Part shown: in pieces, positions 9,435 to 18,252 of the stretch
Position numbering within the stretch: position 1 is the stretch's first letter
Layout of the letters: every line of letters begins with the position of its first letter
Translations under genes and position numbers: made by a program
Notes under the pieces: model-generated
Seen by the model: only the letters and a program-made list of their open reading frames with translations
Told to the model about the DNA's origin: nothing
Database searches by the model: none
Source of the DNA: Sutcliffiella sp. FSL R7-0096
GTDB taxonomy: Bacteria; Bacillota; Bacilli; Bacillales; Bacillaceae_I
Reading direction: 5' to 3'
DNA: 64,000 nt
Assembly (NCBI RefSeq): GCF_038595065.1
Contig: NZ_CP152003.1
Location: 662,001 to 726,000 of the forward strand

Positions 9435-10901
9435 ATGATGAAAAGATTAGGTTTATTAGCAATGGTCACCATGCTTATAGTTTCGGGACTCTTAGCATGC
9501 AGCAATGAAAAATCAAGCAATAATACGCAGGCAAATGAAAAAGCATCCACAGACGAACACGTGGAGTTATTATGGTATTTAATTGGTACACCACAGCAGG
9601 ATCTAGATACCGTAATGGAAAAAGTTAATGAGTACACAAAAGAAAAAATTAACGCAACTATTGACCTGAGGCTTCTAGATTGGGGAGAATTCAACGACAG
9701 AATGCAAGTTATCACTACTTCAGGTGAGGCGTATGATATTGCCTTCACTAGTTCTTGGGCGAATAACTATGCTTTAAATGCAAGAAGGGGTGCTTTTTTA
9801 GAGCTTAATGATTTAATGGATCAATATGGAAAAGAAATGAAAGAATTGATTGATCCAGCATTTTTAGAAGGGGCAAAATTGGATGGAGAACTTTATGCAG
9901 TTCCTACCAACAAAGAAGTAGGGCAGCAAGCAGTCCTCTCCTTCAACAATGAATTAGTGGAAAAACATGGACTAGATATTTCTACTGTGAGCTCCCTTGC
10001 AGATCTTGAGCCACTATTAGCAGTTATCAAAGAAAAGGAACCAAATGTATCACCGATTGCAACATTTGATGCATTCTTACCTTTTGACTCCATCTTACAA
10101 GAAGAGATGCCATTTGCATTCCGTCTAGACGGGAATACAGACGAAGTGATTAATAAATATGAAGAAGAAATTACAATGAAAACGCTTAAAACCATGCATA
10201 GCTATTACAATAAAGGATTTATTCGACCAGATGCTGCTACAAGTACGGACTCTTGGCCACTGGAGACACCAAACTGGTTTGTCCGAAAAGAATTATATCA
10301 ACCATATGCGGAATCCATTTGGTCTAGGTCTGCGGGTTATGAAATTGTTACGCGCCCACTGCAGGAGCCATATGTATTTAACGGCTCTGTAACAGGTTCG
10401 ATGCAAGCTATTTCAGCTACTTCCAAAAATCCGGAAAGAGCGATGATGTTCTTAAACTTACTTAACTCTGACCCTTATTTAAGAAACCTTTTGGATAAAG
10501 GTATTGAAGGGATTCACTACGAAGAAAATGAAGACGGTAAGATTAAAGATTTACCTGCACGTGTGGAGAAATACAATATGCCAAGTTTCGCCATTGGTAA
10601 CCAATTGATTTTAAAGTTATATGAAGATGATCCAGAAGATAAATGGGATGCATTCAAGGAATTCAATGAAAATTCCATTCCATCCCCTGTATTAGGCTTC
10701 TATTTCGACTCTAACCCGGTTAGATCTGAAATTGCCGCTATCTCTAATGTGTCCAGTGAATTTGCCCCTGCTTTATTAAAAGGTGCTGTTGATCCTGAGC
10801 AATATATACCGGCATTCAATGAGAAATTAAAGCAAGCAGGCATGGATAAAGTGTTAGAAGAAATCCAAAAACAGTATGATGAGTGGAAAGCAAATCAATA
10901 A
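9435..10901 (+). CDS. ABC sugar importer solute-binding lipoprotein
   Basis: The 488-residue product starts at ATG 9435 behind GGGGGA. It begins with a basic, hydrophobic signal peptide ending in a lipobox (GLLAC, Cys about 22), so it should be a lipid-anchored extracellular protein. The mature part has the DUF3502-like features common in LplA/YtcQ-type binding proteins: a long extracellular fold with VSPIATF and a C-terminal half with SIPSPVLGFYFD and PVRSEIAAISNV. It would deliver a manno-oligosaccharide to the two permeases just upstream. The ligand is inferred from the mannosidases and ManA in the locus. Confidence 0.9.
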   Translation: MMKRLGLLAMVTMLIVSGLLACSNEKSSNNTQANEKASTDEHVELLWYLIGTPQQDLDTVMEKVNEYTKEKINATIDLRLLDWGEFNDRMQVITTSGEAYDIAFTSSWANNYALNARRGAFLELNDLMDQYGKEMKELIDPAFLEGAKLDGELYAVPTNKEVGQQAVLSFNNELVEKHGLDISTVSSLADLEPLLAVIKEKEPNVSPIATFDAFLPFDSILQEEMPFAFRLDGNTDEVINKYEEEITMKTLKTMHSYYNKGFIRPDAATSTDSWPLETPNWFVRKELYQPYAESIWSRSAGYEIVTRPLQEPYVFNGSVTGSMQAISATSKNPERAMMFLNLLNSDPYLRNLLDKGIEGIHYEENEDGKIKDLPARVEKYNMPSFAIGNQLILKLYEDDPEDKWDAFKEFNENSIPSPVLGFYFDSNPVRSEIAAISNVSSEFAPALLKGAVDPEQYIPAFNEKLKQAGMDKVLEEIQKQYDEWKANQ

Positions 10902-10924
10902 TAGAAGGTCCATTTAACAATTAT

Positions 10925-10975
10925 GTAGAGGGTGCCAAAAGGTGTTTCCACCTTTTAGGTCACCCTCTACTTTTA
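10925..10975 (+). terminator. Hairpin between binding protein and ROK kinase genes
   Basis: GTAGAGGGTG...CACCCTCTAC (10925-10934 with 10961-10970) encloses a second stem AAAAGGTG/CACCTTTT, and TTTTAT follows. It is strong enough to terminate. The ROK gene begins 16 bases later, so readthrough or a nearby promoter is needed. Confidence 0.72.
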
Positions 10976-10990
10976 TGGAGGGAAGATAGG

Positions 10991-11848
10991 ATGCACTATG
11001 GCGCTATAGAAGCAGGTGGTACCAAGTTTGTTTGCGCGGTGGGTGACAAGGGGGGAACCATTGTGGATCAAATCACGATTCCGACCCTGGCTCCAGAAGA
11101 AACCTTAAAAATGGTCGATGCCTTTTTTGATAAGTACGAATTAAGCTCTATAGGAATAGGGAGCTTTGGACCTATTGAGTTGAACGAAACAAATCCAAAC
11201 TATGGAAAGATATTAAATACGCCAAAACTTTTATGGAAGAACTTTAACCTATATGAGGCATTTAAAGAGAAATATCGTATTCCGGTTTTCCTTGATACAG
11301 ACGTGAATGCTGCTGCTTTAGGGGAGTATTATTGGGGGGCTGCACAGCTTACAGATAGCTGCCTGTATATAACGGTAGGAACAGGGATAGGGGCAGGATT
11401 TGTCAGGGACGGTGTTACATTGAAAGGGATGGCCCACCCTGAGATGGGCCACATACTTATCCCCCGCCATCCGAAAGACACGTTTGATGGGTGTTGCCCG
11501 TATCATAAAGATTGCTTAGAAGGGTTAGCTTCCGGAACCGCCCTTTCAGAAAGGTACGGGTTGAGTGGAAAGGAACTTGCAAGTGTAAAAGATGTTTGGG
11601 AAATGGAAGCCTATTACCTTGCCCAAGCTATTATTAACTACATCCTGATTCTAAGCCCTGAAAAAATAATTTTGGGTGGGGGAGTCATGAAGCAAGAGGT
11701 CCTTTTCCCATTAATTCGACAACAAGTATCCAAGCTGCTAAATCATTATATAGAAATTGATTCCTTAGAGAACTATATTGTTTCACCTCAACTTAATGAT
11801 AACCAAGGAATCAAAGGGGCGCTTGCTCTTGCAGCAAGAAATATTTAA
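10991..11848 (+). CDS. ROK family sugar kinase (fructokinase, GmuE/YdhR-like)
   Basis: ATG 10991, with GGAGGG upstream, gives 285 residues; a longer frame back to 10883 overlaps the previous gene and the hairpin. The N-terminal phosphate loop EAGGTKFVCAVG and the VGTGIGAGFV motif are those of ROK kinases. The zinc motif appears as the His and three Cys of HPKDTFDGCCPYHKDCLEG, a form seen in Bacillus YdhR/GmuE fructokinases. Family knowledge: these phosphorylate fructose or mannose at O6. Next to ManA, it would turn released mannose into mannose-6-phosphate and then fructose-6-phosphate. Confidence 0.9.
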   Translation: MHYGAIEAGGTKFVCAVGDKGGTIVDQITIPTLAPEETLKMVDAFFDKYELSSIGIGSFGPIELNETNPNYGKILNTPKLLWKNFNLYEAFKEKYRIPVFLDTDVNAAALGEYYWGAAQLTDSCLYITVGTGIGAGFVRDGVTLKGMAHPEMGHILIPRHPKDTFDGCCPYHKDCLEGLASGTALSERYGLSGKELASVKDVWEMEAYYLAQAIINYILILSPEKIILGGGVMKQEVLFPLIRQQVSKLLNHYIEIDSLENYIVSPQLNDNQGIKGALALAARNI

Positions 11849-11888
11849 AGATACAAATCATTTGATTCCGAAGGCCTTGGAGGTATTT

Positions 11889-12857
11889 ATGTATAACAAC
11901 CAACCAATATTTTTGCAACCTGTATTTCAAGAAAGGGTGTGGGGAGGAATAAAGCTACACACAGAATTTGATTATCACCTCCCTACTGAAAGCATTGGAG
12001 AAGCATGGGTCATTTCTGCTCATCCCAATGGGCCAAGTATAATTGAAAACGGACCGCTTAAAGGGAAAACGTTAATGGATGCTTGGATGGGACATGGGGA
12101 GCTGTTTAATAGAAAGGAAGATAACAAAGAAGAATATCCACTACTTGTCAAACTATTGGATGCAGCTGATGACCTTTCTGTACAGGTCCACCCCAATGAT
12201 GAATTTGCGCGAGATATCGAAGGGGTACCTTATGGAAAAACAGAATGCTGGTATGTATTAAGTGCCGAAGAAGGAGCGGAAATAGTTTTGGGGCATCGTG
12301 CCCCCACAAAAGAAAAACTTGCCCATATGATAGATAACGGTCAATGGGAAACATTGTTGCGCCGCGTAAAAGTAAAAGCAGGAGACTTTATATACGTTGC
12401 AAGTGGAACCATCCATGCGATTGGTAAAGGAATTCTTCTTTTAGAAACACAACAAAGCTCTGATGTTACATACCGTGTTTACGACTACGATCGCATGGAT
12501 GCTTCAGGGGAGAAAAGGGCTCTCCATCTCGAAGAATCAAAGGAAGTAACAACTGTACCGGATAGTGGTGCCTCATTTTCCAATGAACAACACGAAGAAA
12601 ACAGAAATGATGGTTTAATCGAAAAAAAGCTGGTCGAAGCTCCATATTTTACGGTATATCACTGGATGTTGGATGGTACAGTAAAGCGTAAAATGACACA
12701 CGACTTTCTGCAGGTCAGCGTGGTGGAAGGTAGAGGAGAAATTACTATAGAAGGTGAGAAATTTCTATTTAAAAAAGGATCACATTTTATCATACCATTT
12801 GTGATAAAAGATTATACATTAAAAGGAGTGGCAGAGTTCATCGTGTCCCATGTATAA
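11889..12857 (+). CDS. manA: Mannose-6-phosphate isomerase, class I (short Bacillus form)
   Basis: ATG 11889 has GGAGG at the proper spacing and gives 322 residues; the frame reaching back into the kinase gene is a shadow. The cupin metal site is visible in LSVQVHPNDEFA (Gln and His) and KTECWYVL (Glu). The catalytic Arg lies in SSDVTYRVYDYDR. The C-terminal cupin domain ends with KKGSHFIIPF. The enzyme interconverts mannose-6-phosphate and fructose-6-phosphate. It closes the mannoside pathway: import, GH38/GH125 cleavage, phosphorylation, isomerisation into glycolysis. Bacillus strains often carry several ManA paralogues (ManA, Pmi, GmuF), so this is probably the dedicated copy. Confidence 0.94.
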   Translation: MYNNQPIFLQPVFQERVWGGIKLHTEFDYHLPTESIGEAWVISAHPNGPSIIENGPLKGKTLMDAWMGHGELFNRKEDNKEEYPLLVKLLDAADDLSVQVHPNDEFARDIEGVPYGKTECWYVLSAEEGAEIVLGHRAPTKEKLAHMIDNGQWETLLRRVKVKAGDFIYVASGTIHAIGKGILLLETQQSSDVTYRVYDYDRMDASGEKRALHLEESKEVTTVPDSGASFSNEQHEENRNDGLIEKKLVEAPYFTVYHWMLDGTVKRKMTHDFLQVSVVEGRGEITIEGEKFLFKKGSHFIIPFVIKDYTLKGVAEFIVSHV

Positions 12858-12962
12858 AGGAATAGAAACTATATACCCTTTGAAAGAAAAACTTGATTAT
12901 CAAAGCTTACACTGGGATCTACAACAGCACTTTATGAGAGAAAAGTATTTTATGATATCCGA

Positions 12963-12996
12963 AAAAGCCGAGGATACAAGGGTATTCTCGGCTTTT
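12963..12996 (+). terminator. Intrinsic terminator after manA
   Basis: AAAAGCCGAG (12963-12972) pairs exactly with CTCGGCTTTT (12987-12996). It sits inside a 65-codon open frame that begins at 12850, which argues that frame is not a real gene. It ends the mannoside operon. Confidence 0.85.
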
Positions 12997-13214
12997 CATA
13001 AAAACGGGGCGAGCAACCTCTCCCCAATCATTATTTCTCTTGCATGACAAGCTTGGCAACTTTAGCGGCCGTTCGTCTAGGTAAAAGCGGGCTCCTTGCT
13101 TAGCTTTGTTGCAAACGTGGGGAACACGAAAATGTTCTCGGCTCCGATCAGTTTGTTCGTAGTTCCAGGGAGCTGGACCTCTTCAAAGTTCAAATACTTA
13201 TACTGTCTTATATT
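12997..13214. other. Gene-free stretch with a possible minus-strand coding remnant
   Basis: No gene with a usable start is seen. On the minus strand the frame ending with a TAG near 13078 reads through 13079-13250 as a plausible peptide (for example NFEEVQLPGTTNKLIGAE and NIFVFPTFATKLSKEPAF) but lacks a ribosome site and start. It may be the tail of a decayed gene. Confidence 0.3.
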
Positions 13215-13215
13215 C

Positions 13216-13250
13216 AAAAAAAACACGCCAACCCCTGGAGGTTTGACGAG
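13216..13250 (-). terminator. Weak minus-strand terminator of the RsbR-like gene
   Basis: On the minus strand an imperfect stem built from CAAACC and GGTTGG is followed by eight T residues (plus-strand A run 13216-13223). It lies just beyond the stop of the STAS-domain gene. The stem is short, so the call rests mainly on the T run and position. Confidence 0.45.
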
Positions 13251-13255
13251 TTTCT

Positions 13256-14275
13256 TCAGATTATTCTTCTTCCATTCTGAGCGAGGGCAAAATGAATGCC
13301 GTGCTGCAGCGACTGGAAGAAATCGAAATGAGACAGATCAATGTCTGCTTTTGTAACTTCCAAGCTTAGCTGAGCGGAAATACCGACTAGAATGGTCTTT
13401 ATTCCCAGCAGTTCTGCGGAACAACCCAGCTTTTCAATCATGCTTGCTGTATATGGTGTCAGATTGTCATCCATCCCGGTTAAATCAAGTACCAGATAGC
13501 TTGCTTTATGCTTTGGAAGACTATACAGGGTTTTTACAATCAGCTCGTCAGCCCGTTCTTCATCATATTTTCCTAGAAGGGAAACCACCACAATTCCTTC
13601 GAGTACAGGTATTACGGGAGATGATATTGTCTTGACCAGCTCTTTTAGTTCCTTTGTTTTTTCTTCCACTACTTTTTCCAGCATTTTTATCTGCTCCGCC
13701 TCTTTTTGACGGGCAAGCTGATGGATGTTTTGGGCAACATTCACTTCTTTTGGGAAATATTCGATGGTGGTATATTCATGGCCCTCTATCTGATGATGCA
13801 GGATATTGTACCAGATGTCCGTTTTGAATAGGCCAGTAAAAATCCCTGCATAATGCGCCGCAAGGAAATTGCCGCCGGTTTTCTTTCCTTGTGCCTGATG
13901 GATTTTATATTCCCAGTCATCCCTTAACTGGACTGTTAATGTGTAATTATCCACATCCAGGTTTTTTACATAAGCTCTTCCCCAGCCGGCAGATGCATAG
14001 GTATTGGTAATCAAGCCAGCTATTTTTTCAATACTGATATCTGTCATATTTTCAAAATACTTCCCAACTACCGCACCTTGCCGATAGCCTGTGGATTCCA
14101 TTACAAGGCAGGTCGCTTCCTGGCCGGAAACCTCTTCAATTGTATCAAAGAAGGTTTTCATTGCCGATGAGATCCAAAATAGGACAGCATCCTCCCCTTC
14201 AAAGAGAAATTTCCCTTTTTCTACATCCCATTCAAAATGAAGACCTTCTATATCGATTTTTGGAAGTGTACTCAT
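13256..14275 (-). CDS. RsbR-like STAS domain regulator with V4R-like sensory part
   Basis: The 339-residue protein ends in a clear STAS domain (about residues 222-330: SPVIPVLEGIVVVSLLGKY, then LVLDLTGMDD and the C-terminal FDFFQSLQHGIHFAL). This is the arrangement of RsbR paralogues in the Bacillus stressosome. A charged helix of about 30 residues (EAEQIKMLEKVVEEKTKELK) joins it to a 190-residue N-terminal part with the look of V4R/4-vinyl-reductase sensory domains (QATC and GxTGYRQG-like segments). Family knowledge: RsbR proteins sense stress and feed the SigB cascade through RsbS/RsbT. No rsbS or rsbT is nearby, so this is a stand-alone paralogue. The ribosome site is weak (GGTAAG). Confidence 0.8.
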   Translation of the reverse strand: MSTLPKIDIEGLHFEWDVEKGKFLFEGEDAVLFWISSAMKTFFDTIEEVSGQEATCLVMESTGYRQGAVVGKYFENMTDISIEKIAGLITNTYASAGWGRAYVKNLDVDNYTLTVQLRDDWEYKIHQAQGKKTGGNFLAAHYAGIFTGLFKTDIWYNILHHQIEGHEYTTIEYFPKEVNVAQNIHQLARQKEAEQIKMLEKVVEEKTKELKELVKTISSPVIPVLEGIVVVSLLGKYDEERADELIVKTLYSLPKHKASYLVLDLTGMDDNLTPYTASMIEKLGCSAELLGIKTILVGISAQLSLEVTKADIDLSHFDFFQSLQHGIHFALAQNGRRII

Positions 14276-14365
14276 TTTCTTACCAAATCCTTTATATTTT
14301 TTTATTATTATAAACTAACTCGACAGGATTTTTAATTAATAGCCTATTAAAAGGAGATGGATATA

Positions 14366-14488
14366 ATGGAAAGTCCCCCTTATTATGTAAAATATGGGAA
14401 ATATCAGAACGTGAAAAGGGTCGAGGTTCCTGTCCCTCGACCCAAAAAACACTTGAATCCACCACAAATCCATGGTAAAGTCAAATAG
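14366..14488 (+). CDS. Small protein of 40 residues, function unknown
   Basis: ATG 14366 is preceded by AAGGAGATGG at good distance and the frame runs 40 codons to TAG. The peptide is basic and rich in Pro, Tyr and Val (MESPPYYVKYGKYQNVKR, then VEVPVPRPKKHLNPPQ). I do not recognise it. The coding sequence contains a perfect 9-bp inverted repeat (GGGTCGAGG/CCTCGACCC at 14427-14453) whose loop carries the CCTGTCC core of the dispersed repeat family. Part of the frame may therefore be repeat-derived. The strong ribosome site is the main argument for translation. The rest of the 14276-14604 interval holds no other gene. Confidence 0.5.
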   Translation: MESPPYYVKYGKYQNVKRVEVPVPRPKKHLNPPQIHGKVK

Positions 14489-14604
14489 ATTGTATTGTAA
14501 TGAAATTATTGAGAGTATAATCATCCCTATTATAATCATACAATACATTCCACCCCCGAGTCAACCCCCTATTTATCCATTTTCGAAAAAAAAGGAGTGT
14601 TTGC

Positions 14605-16935
14605 ATGAGTACGGAATTTCAGTTGGAGCAAAGACGTGTGGACGATGTGATGGAGACCATTACAGAGGAAATCGGGAAGTTAGAGAAAGAGACTTCCAAA
14701 CGTAAGGATGAAGTCATTCATATTCGTAAACACTTTTGGGAAGAGGTCAAGGTTAGCACGGATTCTTTTGATGATTATTTAGAGACGATTATCGGCCTGA
14801 GGCAGGAGGCGCAGGCGTTGTCTGTGAGTCAAAGCTCCCATAGGCATGCCTCCAAGCGGTTAACCACCTTGCGTAAGATGCAAGAGATTCCTTATTTCGG
14901 CCGAATCGATTTTATAGAGGACGGGACTTCAGAAGAGGAGCAGATCTATATCGGAATCTCCGCCCTAATGGATCAAAGTGGAGAGGACTTCCTTATTTAT
15001 GATTGGCGAGCTCCGATCTCAAGCGTTTATTATGATTACCAGCCTGGTCGGGCGAAGTACACAACTCCGGGCGGCGAAATAGAAGGTGATTTGGAAAAGA
15101 AGTGGCAATACCTGATTCGAAATGGCGAGCTGGAATCCATGTTTGATACAAGTCTCACCATCGGGGATGAAATCTTACAAAAGGTGCTCGGCAAAGCAAC
15201 GGCAGATAATTACATGCATAATATCGTCGCCACGATCCAGCAGGAGCAGAACAGGATTATCCGACATGACAGCGGAAGACTCCTGATTGTTCATGGTGCG
15301 GCAGGTAGTGGCAAGACGTCGGCTGCCCTTCAACGAATTGCCTATTTACTTTATAAATATAGAGATAACCTAGATGCCGACCAGATTATTTTATTTTCTC
15401 CCAACTCCATGTTCAAAAGCTATGTTTCCAATGTCTTGCCTGAACTTGGCGAGGAAAGCATGCAACAGGTTACCTTTCAAGAGTATCTCGACCACCGATT
15501 GTCCAAAGCTTTTCAAGTGGAAAATCCCTACGGGCAGTTGGAGTACGTGCTGACGGAAAGCCATACGCCGGCTTATAAAGCAAGGCTTGCGGGCATCAAG
15601 TTTAAGGCTTCACTTCGTTTTTATGAAGCAATCCAAGCCTATATAGAATCACTGACCTTGGAAGGAATGACCTTCAAGAATATCACCTTTAGAGGGAAAA
15701 CCATTGTAGCGGCCCAGCAAATAGCGGACCGGTTTTACAAATATGATACTTCCCTTCGATTATCCAATAGACTCGAAAAGTTGAAGGATTGGCTGATGAA
15801 AGAGTTAAAAGACATCCAGAAGGCTGAAAGTGATCAGCCATGGGTTCAGGAGGAGATGGAACTCCTCAGTAACGAAGAATACCATGAAGCGCGAGCATTT
15901 TTAGCTAAAAAGAAAGGCTTTGAAAGGGAGGAGGTTGCGGACTATGAAGTTGATCCAAGGGCACTTGCGCGTTTACTTGTGCACAAGAAAATGAAGCCTT
16001 TGCGAAATCGTGTCCGCAGCTATCAATTTATCAGCTTTAAAGATCTCTATCAGCAGATTTTTGCAGACCCTAGGAAAATTAGTCAATGGTTGGGAGGGGA
16101 TGCGCCTGAAGAGTGGAACGCAATCTGCCAGGGTACCATCGAATCGCTGCAGGAAGATAAACTGTGGTATGAAGATGCGACGCCATTTTTACTGTTAAAG
16201 GAATTGATCCTTGGTTTTCAAATAAACAGCTCGATCAAGCATATTGTCGTGGACGAAGCACAGGATTACTCCCCGTTTCAGTTTGAGTTCATGAAGCGGC
16301 TTTTCCCAGCTGCCAGAATGACCGTCCTTGGCGACTTTAACCAGGCAATCTTTGCCCATGCGAGTGAAGCGGTCAACTTTGATGTGCTTGAGGGCCTTTA
16401 TGGACCGGAGAAGACAGAGATTATAAATATAACCAGGAGCTACCGTTCTACAAAGCCAATCATTGAGTTTACCAGGAGGCTTGTACCAAATGGAGATAAA
16501 ATCATCCCGTTTGAACGAGACGGCGAGGAACCGGTGCTGACGGAAGTGAATGATTTTGAGAGCCTGCACGCTAATATTTCCTCACGAGTTGAGGAACTTA
16601 GAAACCGCGGCTATCAAAGCATTGCCATCATCTGCAAATCAAGTGAAGAGAGTGGTCGTGCTTTTGAAGCACTTTCCCCGGAGATTGATAATTTAAAGCT
16701 GTTGAAAATGAACTCCATGGAGTACGAACAAGGGGTAGTCGTCGTGCCGTCCTACTTGTCCAAAGGTATCGAGTTTGACGCGGTCATTATCTATAATGCT
16801 TCCGATGAAGTGTATGGGGATGAGAGTTTGAGAAGGGTGTTCTATACAGCATGTACGAGAGCGATGCACTACTTGGAGATTTGTAGTGTGGGGGAAAGTT
16901 GTGGGGATAGGTTCCTTGACCCGATTGTGCGTTAA
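14605..16935 (+). CDS. helD: HelD, RNA polymerase-associated UvrD/Rep-like helicase
   Basis: The 776-residue length matches Bacillus HelD (YvgS). ATG 14605 follows AAAGGAG. The N-terminal 180 residues contain the charged arm (EEIGKLEKETSKRKDEVIHIRK region) that enters the RNA polymerase secondary channel in the family. Walker A is GAAGSGKT at residues 231-238. Walker B is VVDEAQDYSP near residue 549. The later UvrD-type motifs NITRSYRST and the C-terminal YTACTRAMHYLEI are present. Family knowledge: HelD binds stalled RNA polymerase and removes it from DNA, aiding recycling. The gene stands alone between terminators. Confidence 0.93.
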   Translation: MSTEFQLEQRRVDDVMETITEEIGKLEKETSKRKDEVIHIRKHFWEEVKVSTDSFDDYLETIIGLRQEAQALSVSQSSHRHASKRLTTLRKMQEIPYFGRIDFIEDGTSEEEQIYIGISALMDQSGEDFLIYDWRAPISSVYYDYQPGRAKYTTPGGEIEGDLEKKWQYLIRNGELESMFDTSLTIGDEILQKVLGKATADNYMHNIVATIQQEQNRIIRHDSGRLLIVHGAAGSGKTSAALQRIAYLLYKYRDNLDADQIILFSPNSMFKSYVSNVLPELGEESMQQVTFQEYLDHRLSKAFQVENPYGQLEYVLTESHTPAYKARLAGIKFKASLRFYEAIQAYIESLTLEGMTFKNITFRGKTIVAAQQIADRFYKYDTSLRLSNRLEKLKDWLMKELKDIQKAESDQPWVQEEMELLSNEEYHEARAFLAKKKGFEREEVADYEVDPRALARLLVHKKMKPLRNRVRSYQFISFKDLYQQIFADPRKISQWLGGDAPEEWNAICQGTIESLQEDKLWYEDATPFLLLKELILGFQINSSIKHIVVDEAQDYSPFQFEFMKRLFPAARMTVLGDFNQAIFAHASEAVNFDVLEGLYGPEKTEIINITRSYRSTKPIIEFTRRLVPNGDKIIPFERDGEEPVLTEVNDFESLHANISSRVEELRNRGYQSIAIICKSSEESGRAFEALSPEIDNLKLLKMNSMEYEQGVVVVPSYLSKGIEFDAVIIYNASDEVYGDESLRRVFYTACTRAMHYLEICSVGESCGDRFLDPIVR

Positions 16936-16942
16936 TGTAATA

Positions 16943-16989
16943 AAATGGAAATAGGGGGGAGGAGAAAACGCCTGCCCCTATTTCCATTT
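16943..16989. terminator. Bidirectional terminator between helD and a DUF3231 gene
   Basis: AAATGGAAATAGGGG (16943-16957) pairs exactly with CCCCTATTTCCATTT (16975-16989). The 15-bp stem has A/T-rich flanks and lies between two convergent genes, touching the stop codon of the minus-strand gene. Confidence 0.85.
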
Positions 16990-18001
16990 ACCTTTTCTCT
17001 TGTGCCAGTTTCTTTTTGTCTGCTGTACCGGGTGGCTGTTCAAGCCATCCTTTTTGTATCATTTCATCTGCAATATCTTTTGCATATTGGCCTATTTCAA
17101 GGGAGAATCGTTCATAGTTTACGATTAAATCACTCCTCTGGCTTGCGGCAGCAGATGTTGCATAATTACCAGTCCCTGAAGCTGTAAGCATCCCTTGATG
17201 AAAGAGAAGCAATTTATCGGAAAATACCTGTTCAGTGGAATCAGTAATGGCTACATCTGCTGAAATAGGTGCTTGTGTATCATTATTAATGAGGATACTG
17301 GTAAAAATCTTCATATGCTTTTCAGAGATATCTTTTCCTCGTAACATCAATTTCTGTATTTCTTTTCTTGGGGAAAACTGTGCAAAGCTAATGGATAGCT
17401 TGGAACCAATCAAGTTGTTTTGTATGTTCATATGTAAGTGAGAAAGCTCGATTGCATTTAAAGGGCGTTTATTTGTGAATGGATTCATGCCGCTTAAGTA
17501 ACTCTTACTATCAATAAAATCCTTCTGTTTAGGATAATCAATATAAGGGGAGCGCATATACAATCCTTTTTCAAGCAGCACTTCAGAGCTTTTATCAAAT
17601 AAATCAGAGGTCAAGGAAAGGGCCTCTTTAAATATTTTCCTGATATCCACTCTTGTACACATACTCAAAAATCCACTATAACCAAGCATACCTGCTTTCG
17701 ACATATGATTCAGGTAAGTCAGCATAAAAGGATCTGTGTAAAGCTTAGATGCGTTAAGATTAACATCACTTTCATTAAATGCCTCTGGCATCGGAATTTT
17801 CTCCGTCTTAAACACTCCGCTCAGTTGCAAAAGATGGGTGGTGGATATGGCAAGAGCCTTCTTTATTACCCCCTTCACTTCCGGATCTTCAACAGTATGC
17901 AAGAAAAAATTCATAATTTGGATGGACATGCTATTTTGCATATATGATGTCCACACAGAAGCGATCTCAGACGAAGTGAGATGAATAATCTTATTAGACA
18001 C
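16988..18001 (-). CDS. DUF3231 family protein (two tandem halves)
   Basis: I choose the GTG at 18001 (337 residues), preceded by AGGAAGAGGGG; a TTG eight codons upstream overlaps that site. The protein reads as two similar helical halves (about 1-165 and 166-337). Each has the LTSSEIASVW/LNAIELSHLH type entry helix and NNLIGSKL or FLSMC segments typical of DUF3231, a Bacillus family of ferritin-like helical bundles. No function is established. A short single-unit relative lies at 22491-23045. Convergent with helD; no operon partner. Confidence 0.8.
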   Translation of the reverse strand: MSNKIIHLTSSEIASVWTSYMQNSMSIQIMNFFLHTVEDPEVKGVIKKALAISTTHLLQLSGVFKTEKIPMPEAFNESDVNLNASKLYTDPFMLTYLNHMSKAGMLGYSGFLSMCTRVDIRKIFKEALSLTSDLFDKSSEVLLEKGLYMRSPYIDYPKQKDFIDSKSYLSGMNPFTNKRPLNAIELSHLHMNIQNNLIGSKLSISFAQFSPRKEIQKLMLRGKDISEKHMKIFTSILINNDTQAPISADVAITDSTEQVFSDKLLLFHQGMLTASGTGNYATSAAASQRSDLIVNYERFSLEIGQYAKDIADEMIQKGWLEQPPGTADKKKLAQEKR

Positions 18002-18219
18002 GGCACAACCCCTCTTCCTAAACAAATAGTAAAGGTATTATTTGTAATTAGTGGATAGAATATGTGAATTTCGAATGGGGAGAACAATTTTTTTCAGCAA
18101 CCACTTGCTGCGAAAACCATGGCCTTGGTATGGGTTTATCGTTATATATATGTGGGAACTACGTTTCACTGGAACTTTTCTTCTGTAAATTCGTAAGTAA
18201 AAGAGAGGAGGCGATTAAT

Positions 18220-18252
18220 ATGAAGGTATGGTTTTTGGTGAAAGCCTCATGA
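18220..18252 (+). CDS. Possible ten-residue leader peptide
   Basis: ATG 18220 follows a near-ideal AGAGGAGG site and encodes MKVWFLVKAS before TGA. Its stop overlaps the ATG of the membrane protein gene at 18249 (ATGA). The strong ribosome site belongs to this tiny frame, not to the membrane protein. Translation of the downstream gene is therefore probably coupled to it. There is no sign of amino-acid-specific attenuation. Confidence 0.5.
   Translation: MKVWFLVKAS

Noticed and set aside
10883-10990. Longer N-terminus for the ROK kinase
   Set aside because: It overlaps the binding-protein gene and the hairpin at 10925; the conserved kinase start follows ATG 10991 with a good site.
12850-13047. 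65-codon frame after manA
   Set aside because: It overlaps the manA end and runs through a strong terminator hairpin; composition is not protein-like in its second half.
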